Source of the DNA: Hymenobacter mucosus
Lineage (GTDB): Bacteria > Bacteroidota > Bacteroidia > Cytophagales > Hymenobacteraceae
Length of the DNA: 64,000 nucleotides
Direction of reading: 5' to 3'
Assembly (NCBI RefSeq): GCF_900188255.1
Contig: NZ_FZNS01000004.1
Coordinates: 434,001-498,000, forward strand
Positions 34,161 to 42,104 of this stretch are shown here, piece by piece (position 1 is the first letter of the stretch; each line of letters opens with the position of its first letter). The notes below the pieces were generated by a model, which did not search any database, was not told the DNA's origin, and worked only from the letters and a program-made list of their open reading frames with translations. A program made the translations under genes and the position numbers.

Positions 34161-34862
34161 CTACTTCATGGACTCGTGGTCGGCAGGGGCTTGGCCAGCT
34201 GTTTCGCTGAGGTAATGCCGTACGACCAAGGCAATGCTGGCATACGACTCGTCTAGAACAGCTAGTGCCTGCTGAGGCGTCATCCACCGCACTTCCTCAA
34301 TGTACTCTTCAGCTTGGGGCTTCATCAGCGAGTCGTCTAGACACCGCATGATATACCAATTCGTTTTTTTGAGAATTTTGTTGCCGTTGTAGGCGTAGGA
34401 GTGCCAAGTACTAGGCAGCTTTTCTCCTAGTTCAATCTGAATGTTGCATTCCTCCTCTACCTCGCGCAAGGCGCCTAGGGAAGGATCCTCTTCCTTCTTA
34501 AGCTTGCCCTTAGGCAAATCCCACTTGCCAAGGCGAAAAATCATCAGCACTAGGCCATCTTTCACTACCAAGCCACCAGCTGCCTTCACAATCTTGAACT
34601 GATCCTTCAGGTGCAGGATCAGGCGGTTTTTCTTGCGGGCCAGCAGCGTCAACGAGCGTAGCTTTTTCAGCTTCTTCACTTCCATTAGCCGTAGCAGCCG
34701 GTCAATGAATACGTCCGTAACGTCACGTACGAGCACATCCCCTACTAAATCCTTGGAAATAAACTCATCCTCCGGATTTAGAATCAGGTCGTACTTGTGC
34801 TTGTATATCTTCTCGCTGTTCTTTTTGATAATCAGCGGAATATCGTTGATGAAAACGTTCAT
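34161..34862 (-). CDS. NUDIX hydrolase family protein with imperfect box
   Basis: A 233-residue protein with a central NUDIX fold (about 95-220), preceded by an extra N-terminal region that begins MNVFINDIPLIIKKNSEKI. The box reads KGKLKKEED then REVEEECNI: the Gly, Glu and REUxEE positions fit, but the final Gly is Asn. The start KWDLPKGKLKKEE is close to the DIPP/MTH3 type seen in Bacteroidota. Activity is plausible since the metal-binding Glu residues are kept. The start is the ATG at 34862. The gene is monocistronic on the minus strand, divergent from the phosphoesterase at 35163. Confidence 0.85.
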   Translation of the reverse strand: MNVFINDIPLIIKKNSEKIYKHKYDLILNPEDEFISKDLVGDVLVRDVTDVFIDRLLRLMEVKKLKKLRSLTLLARKKNRLILHLKDQFKIVKAAGGLVVKDGLVLMIFRLGKWDLPKGKLKKEEDPSLGALREVEEECNIQIELGEKLPSTWHSYAYNGNKILKKTNWYIMRCLDDSLMKPQAEEYIEEVRWMTPQQALAVLDESYASIALVVRHYLSETAGQAPADHESMK

Positions 34863-35162
34863 CGCGGGGGTAATCTGGAGGGCAAAAACTAAGACCGGTC
34901 TGCTGCAAAGCACAGCATATTTCCCCGAAAACGAAAACGTCTACTGGGTCGGGCAAGATACGGGATGTCTGCCGTTGTGTTGTGTAGATGTTAAGAGGAA
35001 GTGCTAAGCCAGGAAATGTAGCACTAAAGGAGGCTGCTTTTGGAGGTCACGCGTAGCACTTTTGCGCCGCCAGCAACCCACTACTGCTCACCCCATAACC
35101 TCGTATACGCGTATCCAGCCACTCTACCTGCTACCTACGCTGCTTGCGTTTACCTTCACCTC

Positions 35163-35666
35163 ATGAAAAAAATTGGCCTACTCTCTGACACTCACAGCTA
35201 CCTCGACGACCGGATTCTGCATCATTTGCGCGAATGCGACGAAATTTGGCACGCCGGTGACTTCGGAACGGCCGCCGTGGCAGAAGAATTATCCGTCTTA
35301 GCGCCCCTGCGCGGGGTATATGGCAACATTGATGGCCGCGACGTGCGCCTGACGCAGCCCTTGGTACAGAACTTTGAGCTGGAAGGCCTACGGGTACTTA
35401 TGACGCACATTGGGGGCTATCCAGGCCGCTACAGCCCCGAGGCGAACCTGCTGGTGCGGCAAGAACGGCCCGGCTTGTTTATCAGCGGCCACTCGCACAT
35501 TCTAAAAGTTATGCCCGATCCTCGGCTGGGCTTGCTTCATCTTAACCCAGGGGCAGCGGGCCGCCACGGCTTTCATAAATTGCGTACGATGCTGCGCTTT
35601 GAGGTAGAAAATGGCAAGGTGCAGCAGCTGCAAGCCATTGAGCTAGGGCCGCGAGTAGGAAAGTAG
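35163..35666 (+). CDS. YfcE/MJ0936-type metallophosphoesterase
   Basis: A 167-residue cytoplasmic phosphodiesterase of the YfcE/MJ0936 family. All metal motifs are visible: SDTHSYLDD (8-16), HAGDFG, YGNIDGRD, LMTHIGGYPG and ISGHSHILKV, with the last HLNPGAAGRHG typical of the family. It hydrolyses phosphodiesters, and the natural substrate is unknown. The ATG at 35163 gives MKKIGLLSDTHS; the upstream frame extension has no match. It ends at a bidirectional terminator shared with the small ribosomal-like gene on the other strand. Confidence 0.93.
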   Translation: MKKIGLLSDTHSYLDDRILHHLRECDEIWHAGDFGTAAVAEELSVLAPLRGVYGNIDGRDVRLTQPLVQNFELEGLRVLMTHIGGYPGRYSPEANLLVRQERPGLFISGHSHILKVMPDPRLGLLHLNPGAAGRHGFHKLRTMLRFEVENGKVQQLQAIELGPRVGK

Positions 35667-35715
35667 AAGATACCCCTAGCTGTTAGCCCATGGGGAGAAC
35701 GGCCTACCAGGGCAC

Positions 35716-35750
35716 AAAAAAGCGCCTTCTCGGCGAGAAAAGGCGCTTTT
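35716..35750. terminator. Bidirectional terminator between phosphoesterase and small r-protein-like gene
   Basis: AAAAGCGCCTT (35718-35728) pairs with AAGGCGCTTTT (35740-35750) around CTCGGCGAGAA. A's on the left and T's on the right make it work in both directions for the convergent genes. Confidence 0.88.
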
Positions 35751-35810
35751 GAAATTTCTGACTGGAGCCCACCGACACCGGGGGGAGGGACGCCAGACGC
35801 GAAGTCCGGG

Positions 35811-35981
35811 TTAGGCGGCGGCTTCGGTCTTGGCTGCGCCCTGGGGGAAACGGGCTTTCAGCTCCTCAACGTCTACGTTCTTCAGAACGGGAGTGAGTAG
35901 CAGTTGCTTGATGATGCGCTGCTTGTTGTTAGCGCGGGCAATGTTCTTGCGGTGCTTCCGCTTCAGACGGGTAACGCTCAT
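35811..35981 (-). CDS. Small basic conserved protein, possible Bacteroidota ribosomal protein
   Basis: A 56-residue, strongly basic protein starting MSVTRLKRKHRKNIARANNK and ending in an Ala-rich tail. Middle blocks KQLLLTPVLKNVDVEELKAR give a compact helix-strand pattern. From memory this matches a small Bacteroidota-specific family, and a small extra ribosomal protein has been described in Flavobacterium ribosomes (I recall the name bL38 but cannot verify that this is it). The exact promoter box TACTTTTG at 36019-36026 and its own terminator at 35716-35750 show it is a real, well-expressed gene rather than noise. The opposite-strand frame here is a shadow. It is divergent from the threonine aldolase gene. 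Confidence 0.8.
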   Translation of the reverse strand: MSVTRLKRKHRKNIARANNKQRIIKQLLLTPVLKNVDVEELKARFPQGAAKTEAAA

Positions 35982-36018
35982 TTTTCCGGGTCGGTTTAGG
36001 TCTTTTGTAAATGAGGGG

Positions 36019-36026
36019 CAAAAGTA
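36019..36026 (-). promoter_or_regulatory. -7 promoter box of the small r-protein-like gene
   Basis: TACTTTTG on the minus strand fits TAnnTTTG exactly, followed by C, 37 bases before the ATG at 35981. It stands back to back with the box at 36032-36039. Confidence 0.55.
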
Positions 36027-36031
36027 ACGAC

Positions 36032-36039
36032 TAAATTTG
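36032..36039 (+). promoter_or_regulatory. -7 promoter box of the threonine aldolase gene
   Basis: TAAATTTG fits TAnnTTTG exactly, 38 bases before the ATG at 36078. A TTTG at 36004-36007 lies 24 bases upstream, a little far. Confidence 0.45.
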
Positions 36040-36077
36040 AAACCGGGAAACCTTTCCCATTTTTCCCTTCCAACCTG

Positions 36078-37109
36078 ATGACTGATTCCTTGATTGATCT
36101 GCGCTCTGATACCGTGACGCGCCCTACCCCAGCCATGCTGGAAGCCATGTTCCGCGCCCCCGTCGGCGACGACGTATATGATGAAGACCCCACGGTGCGG
36201 GCACTAGAGCAGGAAGCTGCTGCCCGCTTTGGCTTGGAAGCCGGTTTGTTCTGTCCTTCCGGCACCATGACCAACCAAATTGCCATCAAGGCTCACACTG
36301 AGCCACTATCGGAGGTTATTTGTGAGCAGAACTCGCACATCTACCTCTGGGAAGTAGGCGGCATTGCTTTTCACTCGGGGGCCTCAGTAGCGCTACTGCC
36401 GGGCCGGCAAGGGCGTCTCACGGCCGCTCAGGTAGAAACAGCCATTCGGCCGGTTAACATTCACTACCCTACTACCAGCCTCATCTCGCTTGAAAATACC
36501 CACAACCGCGGCGGGGGTAGCTGCTACGATCTGGCCGACATTGCCGCCATTGCGGAGGTGGCCCAGCGCCACAGCATTCCCCTGCACCTAGATGGCGCCC
36601 GCATTTTTAACGCCTTGGTAGCTACGAGCCAGGATGCAGCAGAGTATGGCCGCCTGTTCGACACAATTTCGGTGTGCCTATCCAAGGGCCTGGGCGCTCC
36701 GGTTGGTTCGGTGCTGCTGGGCAGCAAGCAGTTCATTCAGAAAACGAAGCGGATTCGTAAAGTCATGGGTGGGGGTATGCGCCAGGCGGGCTACCTCGCC
36801 GCAGCAGGTCTCTATGCCCTCGAAAACAACGTGGACCGCCTAGCCGATGACCACCGCCGTGCCCGCCAACTAGGTAGCACCTTAGCTGCTCAGCCGTACG
36901 TGGCCGAGGTGCTACCGGTGGAAACCAACCTGGTTATTTTCCGCCTACAAGACACCCTTCCTGCCGAGCAATTCCTGTCGCACCTAGAGCAACAGGGTAT
37001 TAAGGCCTCTTCATTCGGGCCCCAAATGATTCGATTCGTCACGCACCTAGATGTGGACGACGCCAAAATCAGCCGGGTAGAAGAAGTACTAGGCACCATG
37101 GGTCAGTAA
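36078..37109 (+). CDS. ltaE: Low-specificity L-threonine aldolase
   Basis: PLP enzyme that splits threonine or allo-threonine into glycine and acetaldehyde, 343 residues, cytoplasmic. The opening [19 protein letters not shown] and [11 protein letters not shown] are the family N-terminal signature, the LDGAR motif (171-175) binds PLP, and Lys203 in [11 protein letters not shown] is the Schiff-base residue. It belongs to the low-specificity aldolase class seen in Bacteroidota. It appears monocistronic, with its own promoter box at 36032-36039. Confidence 0.94.
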   Translation: MTDSLIDLRSDTVTRPTPAMLEAMFRAPVGDDVYDEDPTVRALEQEAAARFGLEAGLFCPSGTMTNQIAIKAHTEPLSEVICEQNSHIYLWEVGGIAFHSGASVALLPGRQGRLTAAQVETAIRPVNIHYPTTSLISLENTHNRGGGSCYDLADIAAIAEVAQRHSIPLHLDGARIFNALVATSQDAAEYGRLFDTISVCLSKGLGAPVGSVLLGSKQFIQKTKRIRKVMGGGMRQAGYLAAAGLYALENNVDRLADDHRRARQLGSTLAAQPYVAEVLPVETNLVIFRLQDTLPAEQFLSHLEQQGIKASSFGPQMIRFVTHLDVDDAKISRVEEVLGTMGQ

Positions 37110-37284
37110 GCTCCGGACAACACGTCCTTGCCAGACCGCGTACCGTTGACAGACTTGGGCTACTCCGAAGTACGGAGTGGTTTCCGATTAGCTAGCTGAC
37201 CCAACGGTGCGCGGTTTCCTGGTATTGCAGGCGCGCTCAAACCTTGGTAATCAGCTTACTTCTTTCTGATTACTAACTGGTTGC

Positions 37285-38550
37285 ATGGAGCTATATAATA
37301 CGTTTGCAGTACTGCTTGTGGTAGCGGCCTTGTTTGGCTACGTCAACCACCGCTTCTTGCGGCTCCCCTCCACTATTGGCCTCATGATACTGGCCCTGCT
37401 CTCCTCGTTGGTAGCCATTGGGCTGGGCCGCTTGGGGGTCCCGTGGGTAGTAACGGTAAGTCAGCTGGTACAGCGCATTGACTTTCATACGGTGCTTATG
37501 CAGGTGATGCTTAGCTTCTTGCTGTTTGCTGGCGCCTTGCACGTAGACGTTCGCACTCTGGGCCAAGAAAGGCTTCCCGTTGCCATACTGGCCTCCGTGG
37601 GCACTCTGGTTTCTACGGTGCTGGTAGCGGGTGCTATGTATGGCCTACTCCCTTTGTTTGGGCTACCCACCGAGTTTATTTATTGCCTGCTGTTTGGTGC
37701 CCTCATTTCTCCCACCGACCCCATTGCGGTACTGGGCATTCTGAAAGAAGCTCGCATTCCAGCTTCTCTGGAAATCAAGATTGTGGGTGAGTCGCTCTTC
37801 AATGATGGTATTGCGGTAGTGGTCTTCGTGAGCTTATTTCAGATTGCTCAGGCTGGTACCAGCGGCGACCTAAACACCATTGGCATGCTGTTTCTGCGCG
37901 AAGCAGTAGGAGGCATGGCCTTGGGGGCAATGCTCGGCTACGCCGGTTTCTGGGCTCTGCGTAGCATCGACCACTACCAGGTAGAAGTGCTTATTACCCT
38001 GGCCCTGGTGACGGGGGGCACGGCGCTAGCTACGGCGCTCCATACATCTGGCCCCCTGGCCATAGTAGTGGCAGGCCTAATTGTGGGAGACAAGGGCAGA
38101 CGGCACGGCATGTCGGACCTTACTCGGGAGTACCTGGATAAATTTTGGGAACTGCTGGATGAAGTGCTTAACGCCATGCTCTTCGTACTGATTGGCCTTG
38201 AGATGCTGGTGCTCAACATTAGCCGCACCGTGCTACTCGTGGGCGCGTTAGCAGTCTTGGTTGTACTGCTGGCACGGGCTATATCCGTAGGAGTACCCTT
38301 GGGCCTACTTCGCCGGCGCTATCACTTTGACCGCTCCACGTTGCGCATTCTTACCTGGGGCGGCTTGCGGGGTGGCATCTCCGTGGCGCTGGCCTTGTCC
38401 CTCACCCCAGCCATGCCCCGCGACCTATTGGTGGGCATTACGTATGTAGTAGTGGTGTTCAGCATCGTGGTGCAGGGGCTTACTATCGGGCCGTTGGTGA
38501 AGAGGTTAGGGCTCAGCACCACCGCTGATTCTTCGCCCGCTTCGCATTAG
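37285..38550 (+). CDS. CPA1-type Na+/H+ (cation:proton) antiporter
   Basis: A 421-residue inner-membrane antiporter with about 12 hydrophobic helices. Functional motifs of the CPA1 group are visible: SPTDPIAVLGILKEA with the ion-binding TDP/Asp, and GESLFNDGIAVVVF with the FNDG motif that carries the other acidic residue. The later FVLIGLEMLVLN and LTWGGLRGGISVALALSL match NhaP-like proteins. It exports Na+ (or K+) in exchange for protons. No regulatory domain is attached at the C terminus. It stands alone, followed by the small phosphatase gene. Confidence 0.9.
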   Translation: MELYNTFAVLLVVAALFGYVNHRFLRLPSTIGLMILALLSSLVAIGLGRLGVPWVVTVSQLVQRIDFHTVLMQVMLSFLLFAGALHVDVRTLGQERLPVAILASVGTLVSTVLVAGAMYGLLPLFGLPTEFIYCLLFGALISPTDPIAVLGILKEARIPASLEIKIVGESLFNDGIAVVVFVSLFQIAQAGTSGDLNTIGMLFLREAVGGMALGAMLGYAGFWALRSIDHYQVEVLITLALVTGGTALATALHTSGPLAIVVAGLIVGDKGRRHGMSDLTREYLDKFWELLDEVLNAMLFVLIGLEMLVLNISRTVLLVGALAVLVVLLARAISVGVPLGLLRRRYHFDRSTLRILTWGGLRGGISVALALSLTPAMPRDLLVGITYVVVVFSIVVQGLTIGPLVKRLGLSTTADSSPASH

Positions 38551-38578
38551 CGTCTATTGTTACACTTGTTGGTTGGGT

Positions 38579-39223
38579 ATGAATCTGTTTGTGATTGGCG
38601 ATGTGCATGGGTGTTTCCACACCCTACAGGAACTGATAAAACACTGGCAACCGGCTACGGAACTACTGGTGCAAACCGGCGACATAGTTGACCGGGGCAA
38701 TTATTCCCTGGAATGCTTAGAGCTGGCCCGCACTCTTGAAACCCAGGGCCCAACTGTGTTTTTGCTCGGCAACCACGAGCACGAAATGCTGAAACACTAC
38801 GCCCCTAATGGCCCAAACGCTAATTGGTTGCGTTGGGGCGGCCGCGTTACGGCCCAGCAGTATCAAGGCCGCCCGTCACTCTTACAAGAGCACCTAGCCT
38901 GGATCAAACAGCATCCTCTATTCTGGACAAACGAGCACTTGCTCATTAGTCATGCTGGCTTTGCCGATACACCCAATCCACTTGACCTAGATAACGCTAA
39001 CGGCGTTTTGTGGCGGCGGGGGCCACTCACTAATAAGGGCAAACGCCAGATTATCGGCCACACGCCTACCCAAGGCCAGCCAGCGTTTGACCGCGTGGCC
39101 AACGTGTGTAACATTGACACCGGGGCGTATCTGGGGCAGAACCTCACGGCGCTGCGCTTGTCTGCTACGGGGGAGCTGCTCGACGAATTTTTCGTTCCTA
39201 CGCTCCCTATCGATATTGCCTAG
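38579..39223 (+). CDS. Serine/threonine-type metallophosphatase (PrpA/ApaH-like)
   Basis: A 214-residue cytoplasmic phosphatase of the PPP family in its bacterial short form. Metal and catalytic motifs are present in order: GDVHGCFHTL (GDxHG), GDIVDRGNYS (GDxVDRG), LGNHEHEML (GNHE), ISHAGF, and later IGHTPT. Family members act on phosphoproteins or on diadenosine polyphosphates; the choice is open. The ATG at 38579 starts MNLFVIGDVHG. A TTG 6 bases upstream is not needed. It is 28 bases after the antiporter gene on the same strand, so they may share a transcript. Confidence 0.93.
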   Translation: MNLFVIGDVHGCFHTLQELIKHWQPATELLVQTGDIVDRGNYSLECLELARTLETQGPTVFLLGNHEHEMLKHYAPNGPNANWLRWGGRVTAQQYQGRPSLLQEHLAWIKQHPLFWTNEHLLISHAGFADTPNPLDLDNANGVLWRRGPLTNKGKRQIIGHTPTQGQPAFDRVANVCNIDTGAYLGQNLTALRLSATGELLDEFFVPTLPIDIA

Positions 39224-39282
39224 TGCTGGCAGGGTCACCCCTCCCTAACTGATAATCTGATAGCTTACCCGTCTCCTCGTCC

Positions 39283-39912
39283 ATGCCTACCTCTCCTGAT
39301 GCCCTGCATCACCTTGCCCAAGCCGACCCCGTGATGGCTCGGCTCATTGCGCAAGGGCAGCCTATCATTCCCGCTCCGCACGAAGACTTATACTTAGCGC
39401 TGCTTCGGGCTATCGTAGGCCAGCAAATATCTACCAAGGCAGCGGCGGCCATCTGGCGGAAGGTGCAAGCCTTATTCCCGCCCGATGGCTACCCCGAGCC
39501 AGCCGTCGTGCTACTGCTCACGGATGAGGACCTACGGGCTGCGGGCATTTCGCGCCAAAAAGCAGGCTACTTGCGAGCCATTGCCGACTTTGCCCAACGC
39601 AACCAGCTAGACCACGCTCACCTGAGCCAACTCGACGCCGAAAGCTTCACTACCCACCTCACGCAAATAAAGGGCGTAGGACGCTGGACTGCGCAAATGC
39701 TACAGATGTTTGCCTTAGACCAACCCGACGTATTTCCCGAGGGCGACTTAGGAATTCAGAATGCCATGCGCCGCCACTACGAGTTGCCCGAAACTGGTCG
39801 TGCCCTACTGCGCCGCATGACGGAGCTAGCCGAGCCCTGGCGGCCCTACCGCACCTTGGCCAGCAAGTACTTGTGGCAGTCTTTAGATAATACGCCGGCA
39901 GAGTCGTACTAG
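39283..39912 (+). CDS. DNA-3-methyladenine glycosylase (AlkA-like)
   Basis: A 209-residue DNA base-excision glycosylase of the HhH-GPD superfamily, removing alkylated purines. The helix-hairpin-helix is LTQIKGVGRWTAQML (about 126-140), followed by the catalytic Asp155 in FPEGDLGIQNAM. QQIS near position 47-50 is the usual structural motif of the AlkA group. The N-terminal domain of full AlkA is absent, so this is the short form. Its stop overlaps that of the convergent gene at 39909 by three bases. Confidence 0.92.
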   Translation: MPTSPDALHHLAQADPVMARLIAQGQPIIPAPHEDLYLALLRAIVGQQISTKAAAAIWRKVQALFPPDGYPEPAVVLLLTDEDLRAAGISRQKAGYLRAIADFAQRNQLDHAHLSQLDAESFTTHLTQIKGVGRWTAQMLQMFALDQPDVFPEGDLGIQNAMRRHYELPETGRALLRRMTELAEPWRPYRTLASKYLWQSLDNTPAESY

Positions 39913-40196
39913 CTGATTGGGTCGGTGGGTGAAGGAGAAACTCCCGACTTAGGCCGGCGGGAGGCTCTTTCCGCTTGGCGGCGGGCGTCTTCTTCTGCCT
40001 CGGCCTGCCGGCTCTCCCGGCTTACGAGGGCCATAATCAAAAACACCGACACGAAAGGCAACACCAAGGCTATCAGCAGCCAGCGCCAACCCGAGCGGCC
40101 GTACATGCGGGCAACATAAACGGTTATAAGAGCCGGCAGCAACAACGCTAGTGCGGCGGCCAGGATGGTAATACCCGAGGGGTTGTGCAAATTCAT
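39909..40196 (-). CDS. Small membrane protein
   Basis: A 95-residue protein of unrecognised family with two hydrophobic segments (about 8-29 and 37-58), separated by a basic loop ARMYGRSGWRW, and a long charged C-terminal tail rich in Glu, Ala, Arg (about 63-95). The order suggests a small two-helix inner-membrane protein with a cytoplasmic tail, not unlike PLDc_N-type small proteins, though I would not name it. Its stop codon TAG (39909-39911) overlaps the stop of the convergent glycosylase gene, sharing CTAG. It is 12 bases upstream of the end of the DUF58 gene that lies after it on the same strand. Confidence 0.7.
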   Translation of the reverse strand: MNLHNPSGITILAAALALLLPALITVYVARMYGRSGWRWLLIALVLPFVSVFLIMALVSRESRQAEAEEDARRQAERASRRPKSGVSPSPTDPIS

Positions 40197-40208
40197 ATGG
40201 TTCTCTTC

Positions 40209-41129
40209 TTACCGTACTTTCCCGCGCTTCACTAGGTAAGCGTAGAGCACTTTATCGAACGGTTCACGAATATCGACGGGCACAAAATCAATCTTATACT
40301 GCCCGCACCGCAACGCTAGCTCGTGCTCGTATTGTTGCATGGCGGCGCGGTACTGCTCGCGCACTTGGTTGGGCTGCAACTTTACCAGTTGACCCGTTTC
40401 CAAGTCTTCAAACACGTAGGGCCGGTCAGAAAAGCTAAAGTCTGCTTCGGTGGCCCGATCCATCACGTGAAAGAGAAGCACCTCGTGGTGCTGGTGGCGC
40501 AAGTGTTGCAGGGCAGCCAGCGCCTCGGCCTGTTCTTCCGGAGCTCGGCCCAGCATATCTGAAAACAGCACCACCAAGGAACGCTTCGGAATTTGCTGGG
40601 CAATCTGATGAATAACTCCAGCTACATCAGTTGTGGCCTTGCGAGCGGACACCGTGCGTTCCAACAGCTGCTGTAGTGTAAGAAGCAAGGTGTGCCGATG
40701 CGTACTGGTGGAGCGCACGGGAGTTTGCAGCTCTACTTGCTCAGCAAACGTAACGAGCCCAACGGCATCGCGCTGCTTTTGCAAGAGTGTAGTAATAGCC
40801 GCCGCGCACAAAATAGAGAAACGCAACTTGTCGTGTCCCGGCGCTGGGTAGTACATGCTCGGGCTCACGTCTAGCAGCAGGTGGCAGCGCAAGTTGGTTT
40901 CTTCCTCGTAGCGCTTTACAAAGAGCTTATCCGTGCGGGCTAGCACCTTCCAATCGAGGTGGCGGGTGCTTTCGCCGGGGTTGTAGAGGCGATGCTCGGA
41001 GAACTCCACCGAAAACCCGTGGTAGGGCGACTGGTGTAGTCCCGTAATGAAGCCTTCTACGAGCTGCCGCGCCAGAAATTCTAAGTTTTCAAAGGAGCGG
41101 ACCGCCGCCAAATCGAGGGGTTGAGCCAT
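40209..41129 (-). CDS. DUF58 domain protein (second copy)
   Basis: A 306-residue cytoplasmic protein of the DUF58 family. The core reads YNPGESTRHLDWKVLARTDKLFVKRYEEETNL, and the VWA-like segment holds DVSPSM (about 87-92) followed by a region like VLFSDMLGR. It differs in sequence from the DUF58 protein at 21333-22235, as often seen with separate paralogues. Such proteins usually accompany a MoxR AAA+ ATPase, but no moxR gene is in view here. It is upstream of the small membrane protein gene on the same strand (12-base gap), so the two are probably co-transcribed. Confidence 0.9.
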   Translation of the reverse strand: MAQPLDLAAVRSFENLEFLARQLVEGFITGLHQSPYHGFSVEFSEHRLYNPGESTRHLDWKVLARTDKLFVKRYEEETNLRCHLLLDVSPSMYYPAPGHDKLRFSILCAAAITTLLQKQRDAVGLVTFAEQVELQTPVRSTSTHRHTLLLTLQQLLERTVSARKATTDVAGVIHQIAQQIPKRSLVVLFSDMLGRAPEEQAEALAALQHLRHQHHEVLLFHVMDRATEADFSFSDRPYVFEDLETGQLVKLQPNQVREQYRAAMQQYEHELALRCGQYKIDFVPVDIREPFDKVLYAYLVKRGKVR

Positions 41130-41475
41130 ATAGGTTAGAAAGCAGGGAAGAACAAGGTACGCCAGAACCCGGACACTGCACCCCTACCCTGCTACATGCA
41201 AGAGAGTAGCGCCTGTATTTGTTCCCCGTGCTAACCCAATATGATTTTAGAAGGATATACAGAAAAAAAGATATAATCTTGTTTTTATCCCAGCTTCGGT
41301 TTTTGCCGTTTAAATGCATCCAGCGGCTTTTTTGAGCCATACGCGTACTTTTTTGTGTTTATTTGGCCGTAAAACAGTAAATTGCCAGACTTAAAATTTT
41401 TATATCTAACTGAAACGCTTTATTTTGCGCTGAACTTCAACCATCTTAGAATAATAAAATTTACCAGAAGGCCCT
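41130..41475. other. AT-rich intergenic region between divergent DUF58 and PUR genes
   Basis: This 346-base gap is visibly richer in A and T than its surroundings, with long T- and A-runs between 41246 and 41463. I find no gene in it. It holds candidate promoter elements for the PUR gene: TTATTTTG at 41420-41427, one mismatch from the -7 consensus, with TTTT 19 bases upstream of it. On the other side only a TACCTTG-like string at 41154-41161 of the minus strand. AT-rich stretches of this kind suit strong or regulated promoters. Confidence 0.6.
41397..41427 (+). promoter_or_regulatory. Candidate promoter of the PUR-domain gene
   Basis: TTTT (41397-41400), a 19-base spacer and TTATTTTG (41420-41427). 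The spacing fits the phylum's consensus, with one mismatch in each box. Confidence 0.35.
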
Positions 41476-41823
41476 GTGGAAGACCGTCACGACCAGGAAG
41501 AAATTTACTCCCAACGCATTAAGGCTGGCAAGCGCACGTACTTTTTTGACGTAAAAGCCACCCGCGGCCAGGATTATTATCTGACCATCACAGAAAGCAA
41601 GCGTCGTTTGCGCGACGATGATACTTTCTCCTACGAGAAGCACAAGATCTTCCTTTACAAGGAAGACTTTTTGAAGTTCGTGGATGCCTTGCAGGATGCC
41701 GTAGATTACGTCCGTGAGGAGTTGCTAACCCCCGAGGAAGTGGCCGAGTTGGACCGTCCTCGCCCTGCCTACGACGCTGATGGCCGCGATGGTGGCTATA
41801 GCCGCGCTGAGGAGAATTATTAA
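41476..41823 (+). CDS. PUR-domain nucleic-acid-binding protein (DUF3276)
   Basis: A 115-residue cytoplasmic protein with a single PUR (PURalpha-like) domain, known from Borrelia BpuR and common in Bacteroidota as DUF3276, binding single-stranded DNA or RNA. The start EEIYSQRIKAGKRTYFFDVKATRGQDYYLTITESKRR and the end FLYKEDFLKFVDALQDAVDYVRE give the two beta-sheet/helix parts. The C-terminal tail is acidic and Gly/Tyr-rich. The start is a GTG at 41476; no ATG is in frame. An AT-rich upstream region suggests strong or regulated expression. Role in regulation or RNA handling is plausible, but no target is known. Confidence 0.88.
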   Translation: MEDRHDQEEIYSQRIKAGKRTYFFDVKATRGQDYYLTITESKRRLRDDDTFSYEKHKIFLYKEDFLKFVDALQDAVDYVREELLTPEEVAELDRPRPAYDADGRDGGYSRAEENY

Positions 41824-41888
41824 CCTTTTAATTCGGAAGTCTAGCGAAACACTGTCTACTACGCTGTTTTATTACCGCTTCCCACCGC

Positions 41889-41921
41889 ACGGCGCGCCCG
41901 GTTTCAGCCATGGCGCGCCGT
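41889..41921 (+). repeat. Inverted repeat after the PUR gene
   Basis: ACGGCGCGCC (41889-41898) and GGCGCGCCGT (41912-41921) form a perfect 10-bp stem with a 13-base loop, but no good T-run follows. It may be a weak terminator or attenuator in the 280-base gap before ychF. Confidence 0.5.
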
Positions 41922-42038
41922 CGTGGTTTGTGAGGCACTTCACGTTACTTGTCCTTCTTTCACTGGTTGCTGCCACCGGCCGACGCCAGCGAAGGGAGGA
42001 CAAGTTGTTTAGCCCGTGCTTTCCCCAAAAAAGCCCCG

Positions 42039-42046
42039 TACCTTTG
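42039..42046 (+). promoter_or_regulatory. -7 promoter box of ychF
   Basis: TACCTTTG, followed by C, is an exact TAnnTTTG, 59 bases before the ATG at 42105. No strong -33 box at the usual distance. Confidence 0.5.
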
Positions 42047-42104
42047 CCCCTCGAAGTGGGCCGCGGGCCTACTTCACCATTCCACTACTTCACCATTTCA
42101 GTAT

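Noticed and set aside
35830..36027. Plus-strand frame over the small basic gene
   Set aside because: The minus-strand 56-residue gene has promoter, start, terminator and a plausible product. The plus frame has none.
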